From contig JAVSLW010000012.1 of NCBI GenBank assembly GCA_039666455.1, positions 1-31,536 on the forward strand: a DNA stretch of 31,536 nt. The letters are read 5' to 3'. Shown one piece after another: positions 1 to 7,833 of this stretch. Below the pieces are notes generated by a model, which saw only the letters and a list, made by a program, of their open reading frames with translations, was not told the origin of the DNA and made no database searches. Both the position numbers and the translations under genes were made by a program. Numbering within the stretch: the first letter of the stretch is position 1; every line of letters starts with the position of its first letter. Origin of the DNA: Methanobacterium sp. (GTDB taxonomy: Archaea > Methanobacteriota > Methanobacteria > Methanobacteriales > Methanobacteriaceae).

Positions 1-58
1 CTGGTTTCATTATTTATTATATTATGTTTTCACAGTATTTAACCCTTTGATTTAAGTA

Positions 59-193
59 TTAATCTGAAAATTCATCTAATGACTTAAAGAAGTCATAGTA
101 TTCTTTCAGAAATTAGATAAAGTGACTCTGCCCCAAAATCAGGTTACAGTCTTTGGGAACTTCCAGTTTAACAATTTCTGTATCAAATTCCAT
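59..193 (-). pseudogene. Remnant of an adenosine-specific-kinase-like gene (DUF355 family)
   Basis: Read on the minus strand from an ATG at 193, the first 26 codons resemble the N-terminus of the archaeal adenosine-specific kinase family: a KLEVP stretch followed by the hallmark LILGQSHFI. The frame then meets a stop at 113-115. It continues in the same frame for 17 more codons (FLKEYYDFFKSLDEFSD) to a second stop at 59-61. Family members are about 160 residues, so most of the protein is missing. A weak GGATGAGAT ribosome site precedes the ATG. I recognise the family only from this short motif. Confidence 0.5.
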
Positions 194-795
194 TTTATCT
201 CATCCAGTATTTTTCATTAATTGAATGATTAATTTTATGGATTCTTTCAATTAAAAAACTGCACCTACCCCTGGCATCTAAAAAGATAACTCTTCAAATA
301 TAAACAAAAATAAACCGCCTTTCAAAAAGGTTAAAATTAGTTTAAAAGAATTTTAATGCTTTAAATTGCTATTTTAAGATTAAAAACCGGTATAATCCAA
401 AACAAATAACACTGATTTAGACTATCAAATTTAAATATCTGCTATAAAATGATTTATAGATTTAAAGAGCATTTATATTTATTTTTATCCAGTTTAAGAT
501 GAATATACGCCTAAAATGAATTTAAATGTCTTTAGTCTTAATACTATACTATTAATTAACGCTTTTTTTTCTAATATAGTTTTTATTAGGCCTTATTTAT
601 CAGAAATACTTATCCAGAGATTTTAAACTTAATACATCATTTTAAAATCCTCTAATTGGATTTATAATAAAAAAATAAGTTTTAATAACCTGTTTTTCAC
701 AATTTTAAACCAAAAAATTTATAAACGAGTGAAAATGAATATCTTTTATCCAAAAACAATAAAAAAAGTTTCATTGAAATGAAACTGTGTAGTTT
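194..795. other. Intergenic AT-rich region with a promoter for the cell-wall protein gene
   Basis: I see no convincing gene in this stretch of about 600 bases. It is very AT-rich with stops in all frames. Near the right end, AATTTATAAAC at 716-726 fits an archaeal TATA box; it would place transcription start near 750 and give a leader of roughly 50-65 nt before the next gene. Confidence 0.5.
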
Positions 796-3141
796 TTGGA
801 TCCGGAGGCGATATTTATTACGAAGAAATTACTCCTTGCAGTGCTAATAGTATTTAGCACAGGAATTCTTTGTTCAAGCAATCTATACGCCACAAATGAA
901 ACCCAAATAGTAAATGTAACCAATTTAACTCCAGAGCAGACAAGTATTGAAACCAGTAATTACACAACAAGTACAGTTGGTACATCACAACCAGCAGCAG
1001 GTGATTCATCCAGTAGTCAGACAGAAATAAATAACAGCACCAATTCAACAGAAACATCACAACAAGCAGCAGGTGATTCATCCGGCAGTCAGACAGAAAT
1101 AAATAACAGCACCAATTCAACAGAAACATCACAACAAGCAGCAGGTGATTCATCCGGCAGCCATATTCGTGGAGTATGGCTACATGCAGGTGATGTAGCA
1201 AAATTAAACATAACCAATCTTCAAAATGCAAATATAACTGATGTATTTGTAAACGTGTTCGGAACAACATCTCCCACATATCAGAATGTGCTTAACAGCC
1301 TCATTAATAAATTGAACGGTACTGGAATAAGGATCCATGCGTGGATAACCTGTTTTAAGAACGCAAATGGTTGGGTTGATCCGCAGGGAAAATACAGTTA
1401 CCAGGTACAGGTCCCCTATAAGGTATGGTATAAAGGCTGGTACAGTAAACCATACACAGTAAGAGTCAGAGAAAGGCATAGAATCAGGTTTTTTAGTAGA
1501 GGAAAATGGAGAGTTAAGTGGACCACCCGATGGACTCATAAGACCCGTTACAGAAGAACATATGGATGGACATATCGCTGGGCTCATCGACAGGAAACAC
1601 ATTATGGCTATGATAAGACACGTACTAACCAGTTAATCAATTTTATCTCCAGTGTGACAAAAGAATATTCAGGACATATACATGGAATACACCTTGACTA
1701 CGTTCGATATTCAGGTGTAGGAGATAATGCAGCTTACAAACACGGTGGAACAGATGTAATCACCGGATTTGTAAAGGATGTTTACAATTCAGTAAAAGCT
1801 ATAAACAATTCAGTTAAAGTTTCAGCAGCATTAATGCCCGAAGGAAGCGCAAATGCAAAATATTATGGACAGGACTACAGCAGGCTTTCACAGTACCTTG
1901 ATTTCCTGGTTCCAATGATTTATAAAGGAAACTATGGATATACCAGTTCAACCGGTACCAATAGCAAAGGCCAAAACGGTGCAGAATGGATCACAAATAC
2001 TACAAGATATATCGTTGAACATTCAAATGGAAAACCAGTAGTAGCAGGTCTTCAAACATACCGTTCAGACTGGAATGTAAGTGCAATACCTGCAAATGAA
2101 TTACTAAAAGACATAGATGCAGCATGGCAGGGCGGGTCTTCAGGATTCGTGCTTTTCAGATATGGTCTAATTGACAGTGCATTTTTTAATAGTTCAGTAA
2201 ATCCAGGTAATTATCCACTAATATTTACCTTAAATGAACTTGAAGATGCAGCTTCAAGAGTTAGTTCATTTATTGAAACAAACAGGAGATTGCCCGCGTA
2301 CGTAAATATTTCTGGAACTTCAATAACAATTCCACAGCTCTTAGAAATGCTTACAACAAGCATACTGCAAATAAATAGAGGAACAACAACGCCAGTATCC
2401 TTAAAAAATATTGACAATCCTACTAACAGCAGTGTAAACAATACTGTACATGGAAATATTCAGCTATCAGAGTACATTGAAATGGCCCGGGGAATAAACT
2501 CGTTTATAAACACAGAAAACAGAGCACCAAACTTTGCGGGAAGTTCATTAGGAAACATAGGCTATAACTCTTTAGTTTACATGTTTTCCAGAATATTGAA
2601 CTTTCACAGGGAAAATGAAAGGTTACCAAACTTTGTTACAGTAGATTCATCTATATTTATAAATTCTGAATCAATACCATCAAAACTACAGCAGTATCTA
2701 CAGGAGACAAAAAACTGTCAGGTAAACGACCCAAAAATCAAATCGTTAGCAGCTTCAATAACAAATGGCAAAACATCAGCCTACGACAAATCAGTTGCAA
2801 TCTTCAACTGGGTCAAAGATAAGATAAGCTATTCATTCTACCGTAATACTCAGCGTGGTGCAGTAAGAACATTGAATGATAGAACAGGGAACTGTGTAGA
2901 CCAAACCCATCTTTTAATTGCTCTTTCAAGAGCTGCAGGCATTCCTGCAAAATATATGCACGGGACCTGTACATTTTTTACAAGCGGTAACACCTACGGA
3001 CATGTGTGGGCTGAAGTTTGGGTGAATGATCGATGGTACAGTGCAGATACTACAAGTTCCAGAAACACGTTTGGCGTAATAAACAACTGGAATACAAAAA
3101 CAGTCGTTATGAAAGGTGAACATGCATCGCTACCTTTCTGA
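796..3141 (+). CDS. Secreted cell-wall protein: glycoside-hydrolase-like domain, pseudomurein-binding repeats, transglutaminase-like peptidase domain
   Basis: The 781-residue product starts with a basic stretch and a hydrophobic segment (about residues 10-32) that looks like a signal peptide. A Ser/Thr/Asn-rich linker with a 24-residue tandem repeat follows (63-123). Then comes a GHL10/DUF-type glycoside-hydrolase-like domain (about 125-470) with the typical GIHLDYVRY strand near 297-305. An unusual Trp/Arg/Tyr-rich insert sits at about 201-275. Two pseudomurein-binding repeats (about 477-527 and 555-617) and a transglutaminase-like domain (about 640-781) complete it. The domain has a plausible Cys700-His736-Asp751 triad, as in pseudomurein endoisopeptidases. 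It probably acts outside the cell on pseudomurein; the substrate is inferred. Start is uncertain: the TTG at 796 lies upstream of the only good ribosome site (GGAGG, 804-808), so translation may begin at the ATT at 817. Confidence 0.8.
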   Translation: MDPEAIFITKKLLLAVLIVFSTGILCSSNLYATNETQIVNVTNLTPEQTSIETSNYTTSTVGTSQPAAGDSSSSQTEINNSTNSTETSQQAAGDSSGSQTEINNSTNSTETSQQAAGDSSGSHIRGVWLHAGDVAKLNITNLQNANITDVFVNVFGTTSPTYQNVLNSLINKLNGTGIRIHAWITCFKNANGWVDPQGKYSYQVQVPYKVWYKGWYSKPYTVRVRERHRIRFFSRGKWRVKWTTRWTHKTRYRRTYGWTYRWAHRQETHYGYDKTRTNQLINFISSVTKEYSGHIHGIHLDYVRYSGVGDNAAYKHGGTDVITGFVKDVYNSVKAINNSVKVSAALMPEGSANAKYYGQDYSRLSQYLDFLVPMIYKGNYGYTSSTGTNSKGQNGAEWITNTTRYIVEHSNGKPVVAGLQTYRSDWNVSAIPANELLKDIDAAWQGGSSGFVLFRYGLIDSAFFNSSVNPGNYPLIFTLNELEDAASRVSSFIETNRRLPAYVNISGTSITIPQLLEMLTTSILQINRGTTTPVSLKNIDNPTNSSVNNTVHGNIQLSEYIEMARGINSFINTENRAPNFAGSSLGNIGYNSLVYMFSRILNFHRENERLPNFVTVDSSIFINSESIPSKLQQYLQETKNCQVNDPKIKSLAASITNGKTSAYDKSVAIFNWVKDKISYSFYRNTQRGAVRTLNDRTGNCVDQTHLLIALSRAAGIPAKYMHGTCTFFTSGNTYGHVWAEVWVNDRWYSADTTSSRNTFGVINNWNTKTVVMKGEHASLPF
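982..1161 (+). repeat. 72-bp tandem repeat encoding a Ser/Thr/Asn-rich linker
   Basis: Two full copies (starting at 982 and 1054) and a partial third (from 1126) of a 72-bp unit encode a 24-residue repeat of the type TSQQAAGDSSGSQTEINNST plus NSTE. Copies two and three are identical over their shared length, which points to recent duplication. The linker separates the signal peptide from the hydrolase-like domain and is rich in possible N-glycosylation sequons (NST). Confidence 0.9.
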
Positions 3142-3145
3142 TGGC

Positions 3146-3173
3146 TAATATTTCTTTTTTTCTTTTTTTAGAG
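3146..3173 (+). terminator. T-rich terminator after the cell-wall protein gene
   Basis: A run dominated by T (TTTCTTTTTTTCTTTTTTTA) begins within ten bases of the stop codon. Archaeal RNA polymerase terminates at such U-rich tracts without needing a hairpin. Confidence 0.6.
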
Positions 3174-3361
3174 GTTTTGATTAGGTGTTGACTTCATTTT
3201 GTAGCAGGAATCTTCTATTTTTCTGTATTTTCTTTTTACCTGTTCTGAAATTTTTCAAATTCAAAATTCTAAAACACCCAGAATACCAAAATTTAAGTAA
3301 AATTGAGCCAATATATTATATGATAAACTGGAATATTTTTACTATTTACAGGTGGTGAACA

Positions 3362-5191
3362 ATGTCTGAGTTTTTATCTGGAGAAGATGTTTCTATAGTC
3401 CTGTGTGGAGAAGCAGGTCAGGGCATTCAAACTGTTGAAGCTATACTGGTGCAGGCAGTTAAACTTGGAGGATACAACGTATTTTCCTCAAAAGAATACA
3501 TGTCTCGAATAAGAGGAGGTGAAAACTCCACTCAAATACGTGTTTCTTCAAAAAGAATAAGTGCATATGTTGATAGAATCGATATACTGGTTGCAATAAG
3601 TAAAGGAGCAATAGATCACCTGAAAAAGAGAATATCTGAAAACACCATCATAATAGGGGATGAAGACACCCTGAAAGATGTTGTAAGGCCAGATGTGATT
3701 AAAATTCCATTCTTAAAAATTGCAAAAAACATTGGGGGCCCTATATACGCCAATATAATCGCTGCTGGCGTGCTTTCAAGGATTTTAAACATTGATTTTC
3801 AGATATTTGAAGAGTGTATAACTGCAATGTTTGCAAGAAAAGGTGAAAAAATACTGGAAGGAGATCTTAAAGCCAGTGCAGAGGGCTATAAAATTGGAGA
3901 AGAACTATTAAAATCAGCGAAAATTAATATAGAAATAGAAAAAAACGATGGAATCAGAGATGAGATTCTATTAAATGGAACAGATGTTTTTGGCTACGGT
4001 TGTCTTGCAGGAGGCGTTAAATTCATGTCTTCCTATCCTATGACCCCCAGCACTTCACTTCAGGTTTTTATTGCCCAGTATTCAAAGGACTTTGACATTA
4101 TTTTTGAACAGGCAGAAGATGAAATCGCTGCAATAAACATGGGGCTTGGAGCATCCTATGCAGGGGCAAGAGCACTTGCAGCAACATCAGGAAGTGGGTT
4201 TGCACTTATGAGCGAGGCTGTGGGGTTATCTGGAATGATCGAAACACCCATAGTGCTTTATATTGGCCAGAGGCCTGGCCCAGCGGTTGGGCTTCCAACA
4301 AGGACTGCACAGGAGGATCTTAATTTAGTGCTTTATTCTGGACCTGGAGAAACCCCAAGAGCCATATTTGCACCGGGAAATTTTGAAGATGCATTTTACA
4401 TGACTCAAAGAGCGTTTAATATTGCAGATAAATACCAGATACCTGTTTTCATACTTTCTGACCAGTATATGGTAGATATATACTACAACATCCCTTCTTT
4501 AATGACTAAAGATGTAGAAATTGAAACCCACGAACACTCCGTGTTCGGGGCCCCAAAATCGAAGATTTTGTGGGATTATATTGTAAAAACTGATGAAAAT
4601 TACAGAAGATTTGAAATAACAGAAGATGGAGTTTCTCCAAGAGGAATTCCTGGATTTGGGGAAGGATTTGTTGTAGTTGACTCAGATGAACATGATGAAG
4701 AGGGACACATAACAGAAGACCTTAATTTAAGGACAGAAATGGTTGAAAAACGTTTAAAAAAGCTTGAAGGAATTAAAAAAGATGTGGTGCCTCCTGAGCT
4801 CATTGGACCTTCTGATTATAAAATCCTGATTATTGGCTGGGGCTCCACCTACGGACCAATTAAAGAAACTCTGGATAACCTGCAAAGTAATGATATTGCC
4901 TTTTTATACTTTAAACAGGTTTATCCATTGCATAAAGATACTCTCAAGTTTGTTGAAAAGGCCCAAAAAACCATTATCTTTGAAAATAATGCAAATTCCC
5001 AGTTTGGAAACCTGATAAAGCTTGAAACTGGCTTTGAAATTCATGAAAAAGCATTGAAGTATAATGGAATGCCATTTTCAGTTGAAGAAGTTACGGAACA
5101 CTTAAAAAATCTTCAGGAGGTTGAAAGAAATTCTACGAATTTCTTGAACCCCCAAAATAGAAAATCTTGGAGGAGTTATAATGGATCCTGA
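3362..5191 (+). CDS. korA: 2-oxoacid:ferredoxin oxidoreductase, fused gamma-alpha subunit
   Basis: This 609-residue subunit pairs with KorB to interconvert a 2-oxoacid plus CoA with an acyl-CoA, CO2 and reduced ferredoxin; the exact substrate (2-oxoglutarate, pyruvate or another) cannot be read from sequence. The N-terminal about 190 residues are the gamma domain (GEAGQGIQT near the start, SRIRGGENS at 48-56). The alpha pyrimidine-binding domain follows from about residue 205, with the family motif YPMTPST, the EQAEDE helix and a SGSGFALMSE loop. ATG start behind GGTGGTG; a TATA-like AATATATTATATG lies about 45 bases upstream. Two oddities suggest inserted hairpin elements: residues about 389-404 are encoded by a palindrome cluster (4527-4574), and the C-terminal about 23 residues are encoded by a similar element (5125-5170), producing an 11-base overlap with korB. 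Confidence 0.88.
   Translation: MSEFLSGEDVSIVLCGEAGQGIQTVEAILVQAVKLGGYNVFSSKEYMSRIRGGENSTQIRVSSKRISAYVDRIDILVAISKGAIDHLKKRISENTIIIGDEDTLKDVVRPDVIKIPFLKIAKNIGGPIYANIIAAGVLSRILNIDFQIFEECITAMFARKGEKILEGDLKASAEGYKIGEELLKSAKINIEIEKNDGIRDEILLNGTDVFGYGCLAGGVKFMSSYPMTPSTSLQVFIAQYSKDFDIIFEQAEDEIAAINMGLGASYAGARALAATSGSGFALMSEAVGLSGMIETPIVLYIGQRPGPAVGLPTRTAQEDLNLVLYSGPGETPRAIFAPGNFEDAFYMTQRAFNIADKYQIPVFILSDQYMVDIYYNIPSLMTKDVEIETHEHSVFGAPKSKILWDYIVKTDENYRRFEITEDGVSPRGIPGFGEGFVVVDSDEHDEEGHITEDLNLRTEMVEKRLKKLEGIKKDVVPPELIGPSDYKILIIGWGSTYGPIKETLDNLQSNDIAFLYFKQVYPLHKDTLKFVEKAQKTIIFENNANSQFGNLIKLETGFEIHEKALKYNGMPFSVEEVTEHLKNLQEVERNSTNFLNPQNRKSWRSYNGS
4527..4574. repeat. Bipartite hairpin element inside korA (copy 1)
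   Basis: Two perfect inverted repeats with 3-nt loops lie 6 bases apart: CGAACAC-tcc-GTGTTCG (4531-4547) and CAAAATC-gaa-GATTTTG (4554-4570). An outer pairing CCCAC/GTGGG (4527-4531 with 4570-4574) could close both into a three-way junction. The element is 48 bases, 16 codons, and in frame. The same architecture, hairpin, 6 bases, hairpin, occurs at 5125-5170 and 18343-18442. Confidence 0.65.
5125..5170. repeat. Bipartite hairpin element at the korA/korB junction (copy 2)
   Basis: A perfect 9-bp inverted repeat with loop TAC (5125-5145) is followed after 6 bases by an imperfect one (5152-5170, CCAAAAT...TTGG). It encodes most of the unusual C-terminal tail of KorA, and its end contributes bases next to the korB ribosome site. 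Its order and spacing match the elements at 4527-4574 and 18338-18445. Confidence 0.55.
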
Positions 5192-6047
5192 AATCTTTGA
5201 TGTTGAAGGTGCTGATGTAGCATGGTGTCCTGGCTGCGGGGACTTCCCCATTTTAAGAACATTAAAAGCAGCACTTGCAGAACTTGAAATTGACCAGAAA
5301 AAACTTGTGCTTGCATCTGGAATTGGCCAGGCAGGCAAGCTCCCGCATTATCTAAAATCACACACTTATAACAGCCTTCACGGCAGGGCACTTTCTCCTG
5401 CAACAGCGATTAAAGCTGTAAACAGGGAACTTACAGTGATAGTTACAAGCGGAGATGGGGATATGTATGGTGAAGGTGGGAACCATTTAATGCACACAAT
5501 TCGTCGAAACCCAGACATAACCACAATAGTGCACAATAACATGGTTTACGGATTAACAAAAGGTCAGGCTTCCCCTACAAGCCAGATGGAAATGATAACA
5601 CCTTTACAGGTTGAAGGTGTATTTTTAGAGCCATTTAACCCCTTAGCTATTGCAATTGCGCTTGATGCATCCTTTGTTGCAAGAACATTTGCTGGTGATA
5701 TAGAGCATATGAAGAACGTGTTTAAAGAAGCTATAAAGCATAAAGGATTCGCCCTTGTTGATGTATTCCAGCCCTGCCCTACCTTTAACAAAATAAACAC
5801 TTACGGGTGGTTTAAAGATAATACTTACAAATTGGAGGATTCTCACGACCCTCATGACAGAAATGAAGCTTTTAAAAGAGCCACAGAAACTGGAAAATAT
5901 CCATTAGGAATTTTCTACAAAAATGAAAACAAATTAACCTTCGAAGAAACGTTATCAGTTTACAGTAAGGATAATTCTCCACTATTTGAACGTAAAACAG
6001 ATGTACAAAAAGTAAAAGATTTAATTGAGAAAAAAAGAAGTGTTTAA
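5181..6047 (+). CDS. korB: 2-oxoacid:ferredoxin oxidoreductase, beta (thiamine diphosphate) subunit
   Basis: The 288-residue subunit carries the thiamine diphosphate site and completes the KorAB enzyme. Visible motifs are CPGCGDF (Cys16, Cys19, likely two ligands of the proximal [4Fe-4S] cluster) and the Mg-ThDP motif GDGDMYGEGG at 91-100 with the closing Asn in HNNMVYGLTKGQ (about 118-129). The ATG at 5181 has a strong GGAGG seven bases upstream and overlaps the end of korA by 11 bases, so the two are translationally coupled. No ferredoxin (delta) or separate gamma gene follows, so this is the two-subunit type. Downstream the strand is non-coding for over 700 bases. Confidence 0.9.
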   Translation: MDPEIFDVEGADVAWCPGCGDFPILRTLKAALAELEIDQKKLVLASGIGQAGKLPHYLKSHTYNSLHGRALSPATAIKAVNRELTVIVTSGDGDMYGEGGNHLMHTIRRNPDITTIVHNNMVYGLTKGQASPTSQMEMITPLQVEGVFLEPFNPLAIAIALDASFVARTFAGDIEHMKNVFKEAIKHKGFALVDVFQPCPTFNKINTYGWFKDNTYKLEDSHDPHDRNEAFKRATETGKYPLGIFYKNENKLTFEETLSVYSKDNSPLFERKTDVQKVKDLIEKKRSV

Positions 6048-6794
6048 CTGAAATTTGATATAAAGTTTTAATTAAACTGGAAAACTCCAAATGATATCTG
6101 AAAACAAAAAATAAGTAGAAGCATGCTTTTGTACATTAACCTATGTTCTATTTTTTCCAGTATTATAGACTTATTCCTCCTATCTGGTAAAACCATTTTT
6201 AAAGTGCTATTTTTTACTTATAAGCCACTGGCGAATTAGGTTTTGATTACTGTATTCAATTCGTCCATGGATCATCCATTTCTTCATGTAAAAGAACAAA
6301 ATCCCCATAATAGCCCTTAGAAATCTTTACCAGGAATTGTGTAGATCGTCATTAATTTCAACTGTATTTTGTCTTTGAATTTGAATTTGAATATACTGAA
6401 CTTATTTTAAGACATATCTGCAATTGATGTCCTCCCTTTTTAAAAGATGAAAAATTATTTTTCTACGAACTCCAGGTTAAGGTCAAATTAAGGAATAGTA
6501 TTAATATAGGTTCAGATTTAATTAGACATACACTTCAAGTGTAAAGTAGATCGTGTTTTGTGATCTAAGATGGTGATCTTAGGGATTAGAGTTTAGATTC
6601 TTTGTGGATAATGATAGTAAAAATGTTTGTATTTTTGAAGATGAAAACATAGCAGTGGAAATAGCTTAAAAAGGATTAATTTCAATTTGAAGAAAAGCTC
6701 AGGGATCTTGATACCCTTTAGGATATAGAAAATGCTTTAGGTGCTGTACCAGAAAGTAATTGAGAAATAAAAATTGTTATTTGAATAATTTGAG
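6048..6794. other. Long non-coding stretch with decayed coding fragments and small hairpins
   Basis: No intact gene is supported. Two fragments look like old coding sequence. On the minus strand, about 6256-6333 reads LVKISKGYYGDFVLLHEEMD before an in-frame stop. On the plus strand, 6600-6668 reads FVDNDSKNVCIFEDENIAVE plus two residues, then stops; about 60 bases on, EEKLRDLDTL-stop-DIENALGAVPESN reads through to 6764. I do not recognise either family. Between them lie ACACTTCAAGTGT (6530-6542) and the perfect 7-bp hairpin CTAAGAT-ggtg-ATCTTAG (6565-6582). Confidence 0.4.
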
Positions 6795-6904
6795 TGCCGG
6801 GGGCGGGATTCGAACCCGCGGCCTCACGGTATCCCAGGAAAAAGTCAGAGCACTGCTTAAATACCCTATGAGCCGTGCGCTCTAACCAGCTGAGCCACCC
6901 CGGC
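6795..6904 (-). tRNA. tRNA-Met (CAT, elongator) with a 36-nt intron
   Basis: On the minus strand the acceptor stem GCCGGGG (6904-6898) pairs fully with CCCCGGC (6802-6796), with discriminator A at 6795 and no encoded CCA. The D arm (GCTC...GAGC), anticodon stem CACGG/CCGTG and T arm (GCGGG-TTCGAAT-CCCGC) are all complete. The anticodon CAT is at 6870-6868. A 36-base intron (6866-6831) interrupts the loop after position 37, the usual archaeal site, leaving a 7-base loop CTCATAA and a 74-nt mature tRNA. The 5' end GCCGGGG and the presence of an intron suit elongator rather than initiator tRNA-Met. A T-rich run on the minus strand follows the 3' end. Confidence 0.93.
6831..6866 (-). other. Archaeal tRNA intron (36 nt)
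   Basis: The intron lies between anticodon-loop positions 37 and 38 of the tRNA-Met gene, and is expected to be removed by the tRNA splicing endonuclease at a bulge-helix-bulge. Removing exactly these bases restores a canonical 7-base anticodon loop. The boundary could shift by a base or two. Confidence 0.85.
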
Positions 6905-7243
6905 GTGGCTTATCCTACATTAATTTTTATCACTTAAAAAGGTTTCTATGAGAAAGTTAAAATTAAGTCATTTAAAGTATTTAAACATGTTTATTTATTT
7001 TTAAATCTTATTTTATAAACATTTTAAAAAAATTATTTCAAAGTTTTAAATTATCTAAACCCTTAATAATCCTATCTTACAACTTTAAAATCTTCTTATT
7101 TATAATTTCAGGTTATTCATACTCAACTTCTTCATATTCGATTTCTTTATAATTAGAAATGATTAAAAACGTTCATAATGACTCCAACCTAAAACACGAG
7201 GATTTTTACCTCTTAAAAAATAATTTTTCATTAAAATAAAATT
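6905..7243. other. Intergenic AT-rich region
   Basis: No gene is supported here. The stretch is AT-rich with stops in all frames. A short minus-strand tail reading NYKEIEYEEVEYE-stop (about 7112-7153) is the only hint of former coding. Confidence 0.35.
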
Positions 7244-7479
7244 TTAAAGTAGCTTTAAGAATGAGTCTCTATCGTGCCCCGATTGCTTTATTATTGCTTT
7301 TAATAATCCTATTCCCACAGAGTTATGATTGGGAAAATTACAGTTAGTATCTTACCTTCTTCTGTATGTTTCTTTAGTTTTATATGACTTCCTGTTTGGG
7401 AAACCATCTGAAATCCACCTTTGTAAAGCATTTTACAGATTTTATGCCCTGAGAGGTTTGGTAGTTTCTGGGTTCCCAT
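7244..7479 (-). pseudogene. hicA: HicA-like mRNA interferase toxin, frameshifted
   Basis: From an ATG at 7479 the minus strand reads MGTQKLPNLSGHKICKMLYK and on through GSHIKLKKH, the classic HicA start with the catalytic His of the GSH motif. At about 7331-7340, in a TTTTCCC run, the frame breaks. One frame further on the product continues PNHNSVGIGLLKAIIKQSGH to ...FLKLL and a stop at 7244-7246. The span is one base short of 79 codons, so a single base appears to be lost. The first 38 bases overlap the 3' end of hicB, as in coupled toxin-antitoxin genes. It was likely an RNA-cleaving toxin; as written it would be truncated after the catalytic half. A sequencing error in the homopolymer cannot be excluded. 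Confidence 0.75.
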
Positions 7480-7777
7480 GTATCTCTACATCCAGCAAGC
7501 GGATTGTATTAGACTGATAATTATTAGAAGGAATATCTGATTTAAATTCTTTTTCTTTATCCTGTAAAATTAAAGATACTGCATAACGCATTATTTTATC
7601 TGCATGTTCTTTTTGAACGTCTTCATCTTCTAAATACAACTGCAGTGCTTCTTTAGCATTGTTCAATGCTTCTTCTTCTGTTTTACCCTGACTTCCTACA
7701 CAAAAAACAGGGCAAATAGCAATGAATAAAGAATCTTCTTTGGTAAGTTCTATTGGTAGTTCAAGTTTAATAATCAC
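7442..7777 (-). CDS. hicB: HicB-family antitoxin
   Basis: The 111-residue product has the HicB/UPF0150 fold: a beta-strand start (KLELPIELTKEDSLFIAICP), then the G-KTEEEALNNAKEALQLYLED helix. It should bind and neutralise the HicA-like product encoded downstream and overlapping it. The start is GTG at 7777 with GGAGG seven bases upstream; an AT-rich TATA-like element (AATATATAAAT, 7810-7820) lies a little further upstream. The C-terminal about 40 residues are where DNA-binding domains occur in some HicB proteins, but I see no clear helix-turn-helix or ribbon-helix-helix. Antitoxin-first order is the reverse of the textbook hicAB order but is found in other genomes. Confidence 0.75.
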   Translation of the reverse strand: MIIKLELPIELTKEDSLFIAICPVFCVGSQGKTEEEALNNAKEALQLYLEDEDVQKEHADKIMRYAVSLILQDKEKEFKSDIPSNNYQSNTIRLLDVEIHGNPETTKPLRA

Positions 7778-7833
7778 TTTTCTACCTCCTTATTACAAAT
7801 ATGGCATTTAATATATAAATATTTTTAATTTAA

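Noticed and set aside
854..1279. Minus-strand 141-codon ORF over the tandem repeat
   Set aside because: It is the reverse reading of a repetitive linker; the repeat itself keeps the antisense frame open.
7329..7517. Plus-strand 62-codon ORF opposite hicA/hicB
   Set aside because: It is the antisense of a HicA reading frame that is clear on the minus strand, and it lacks a ribosome site.
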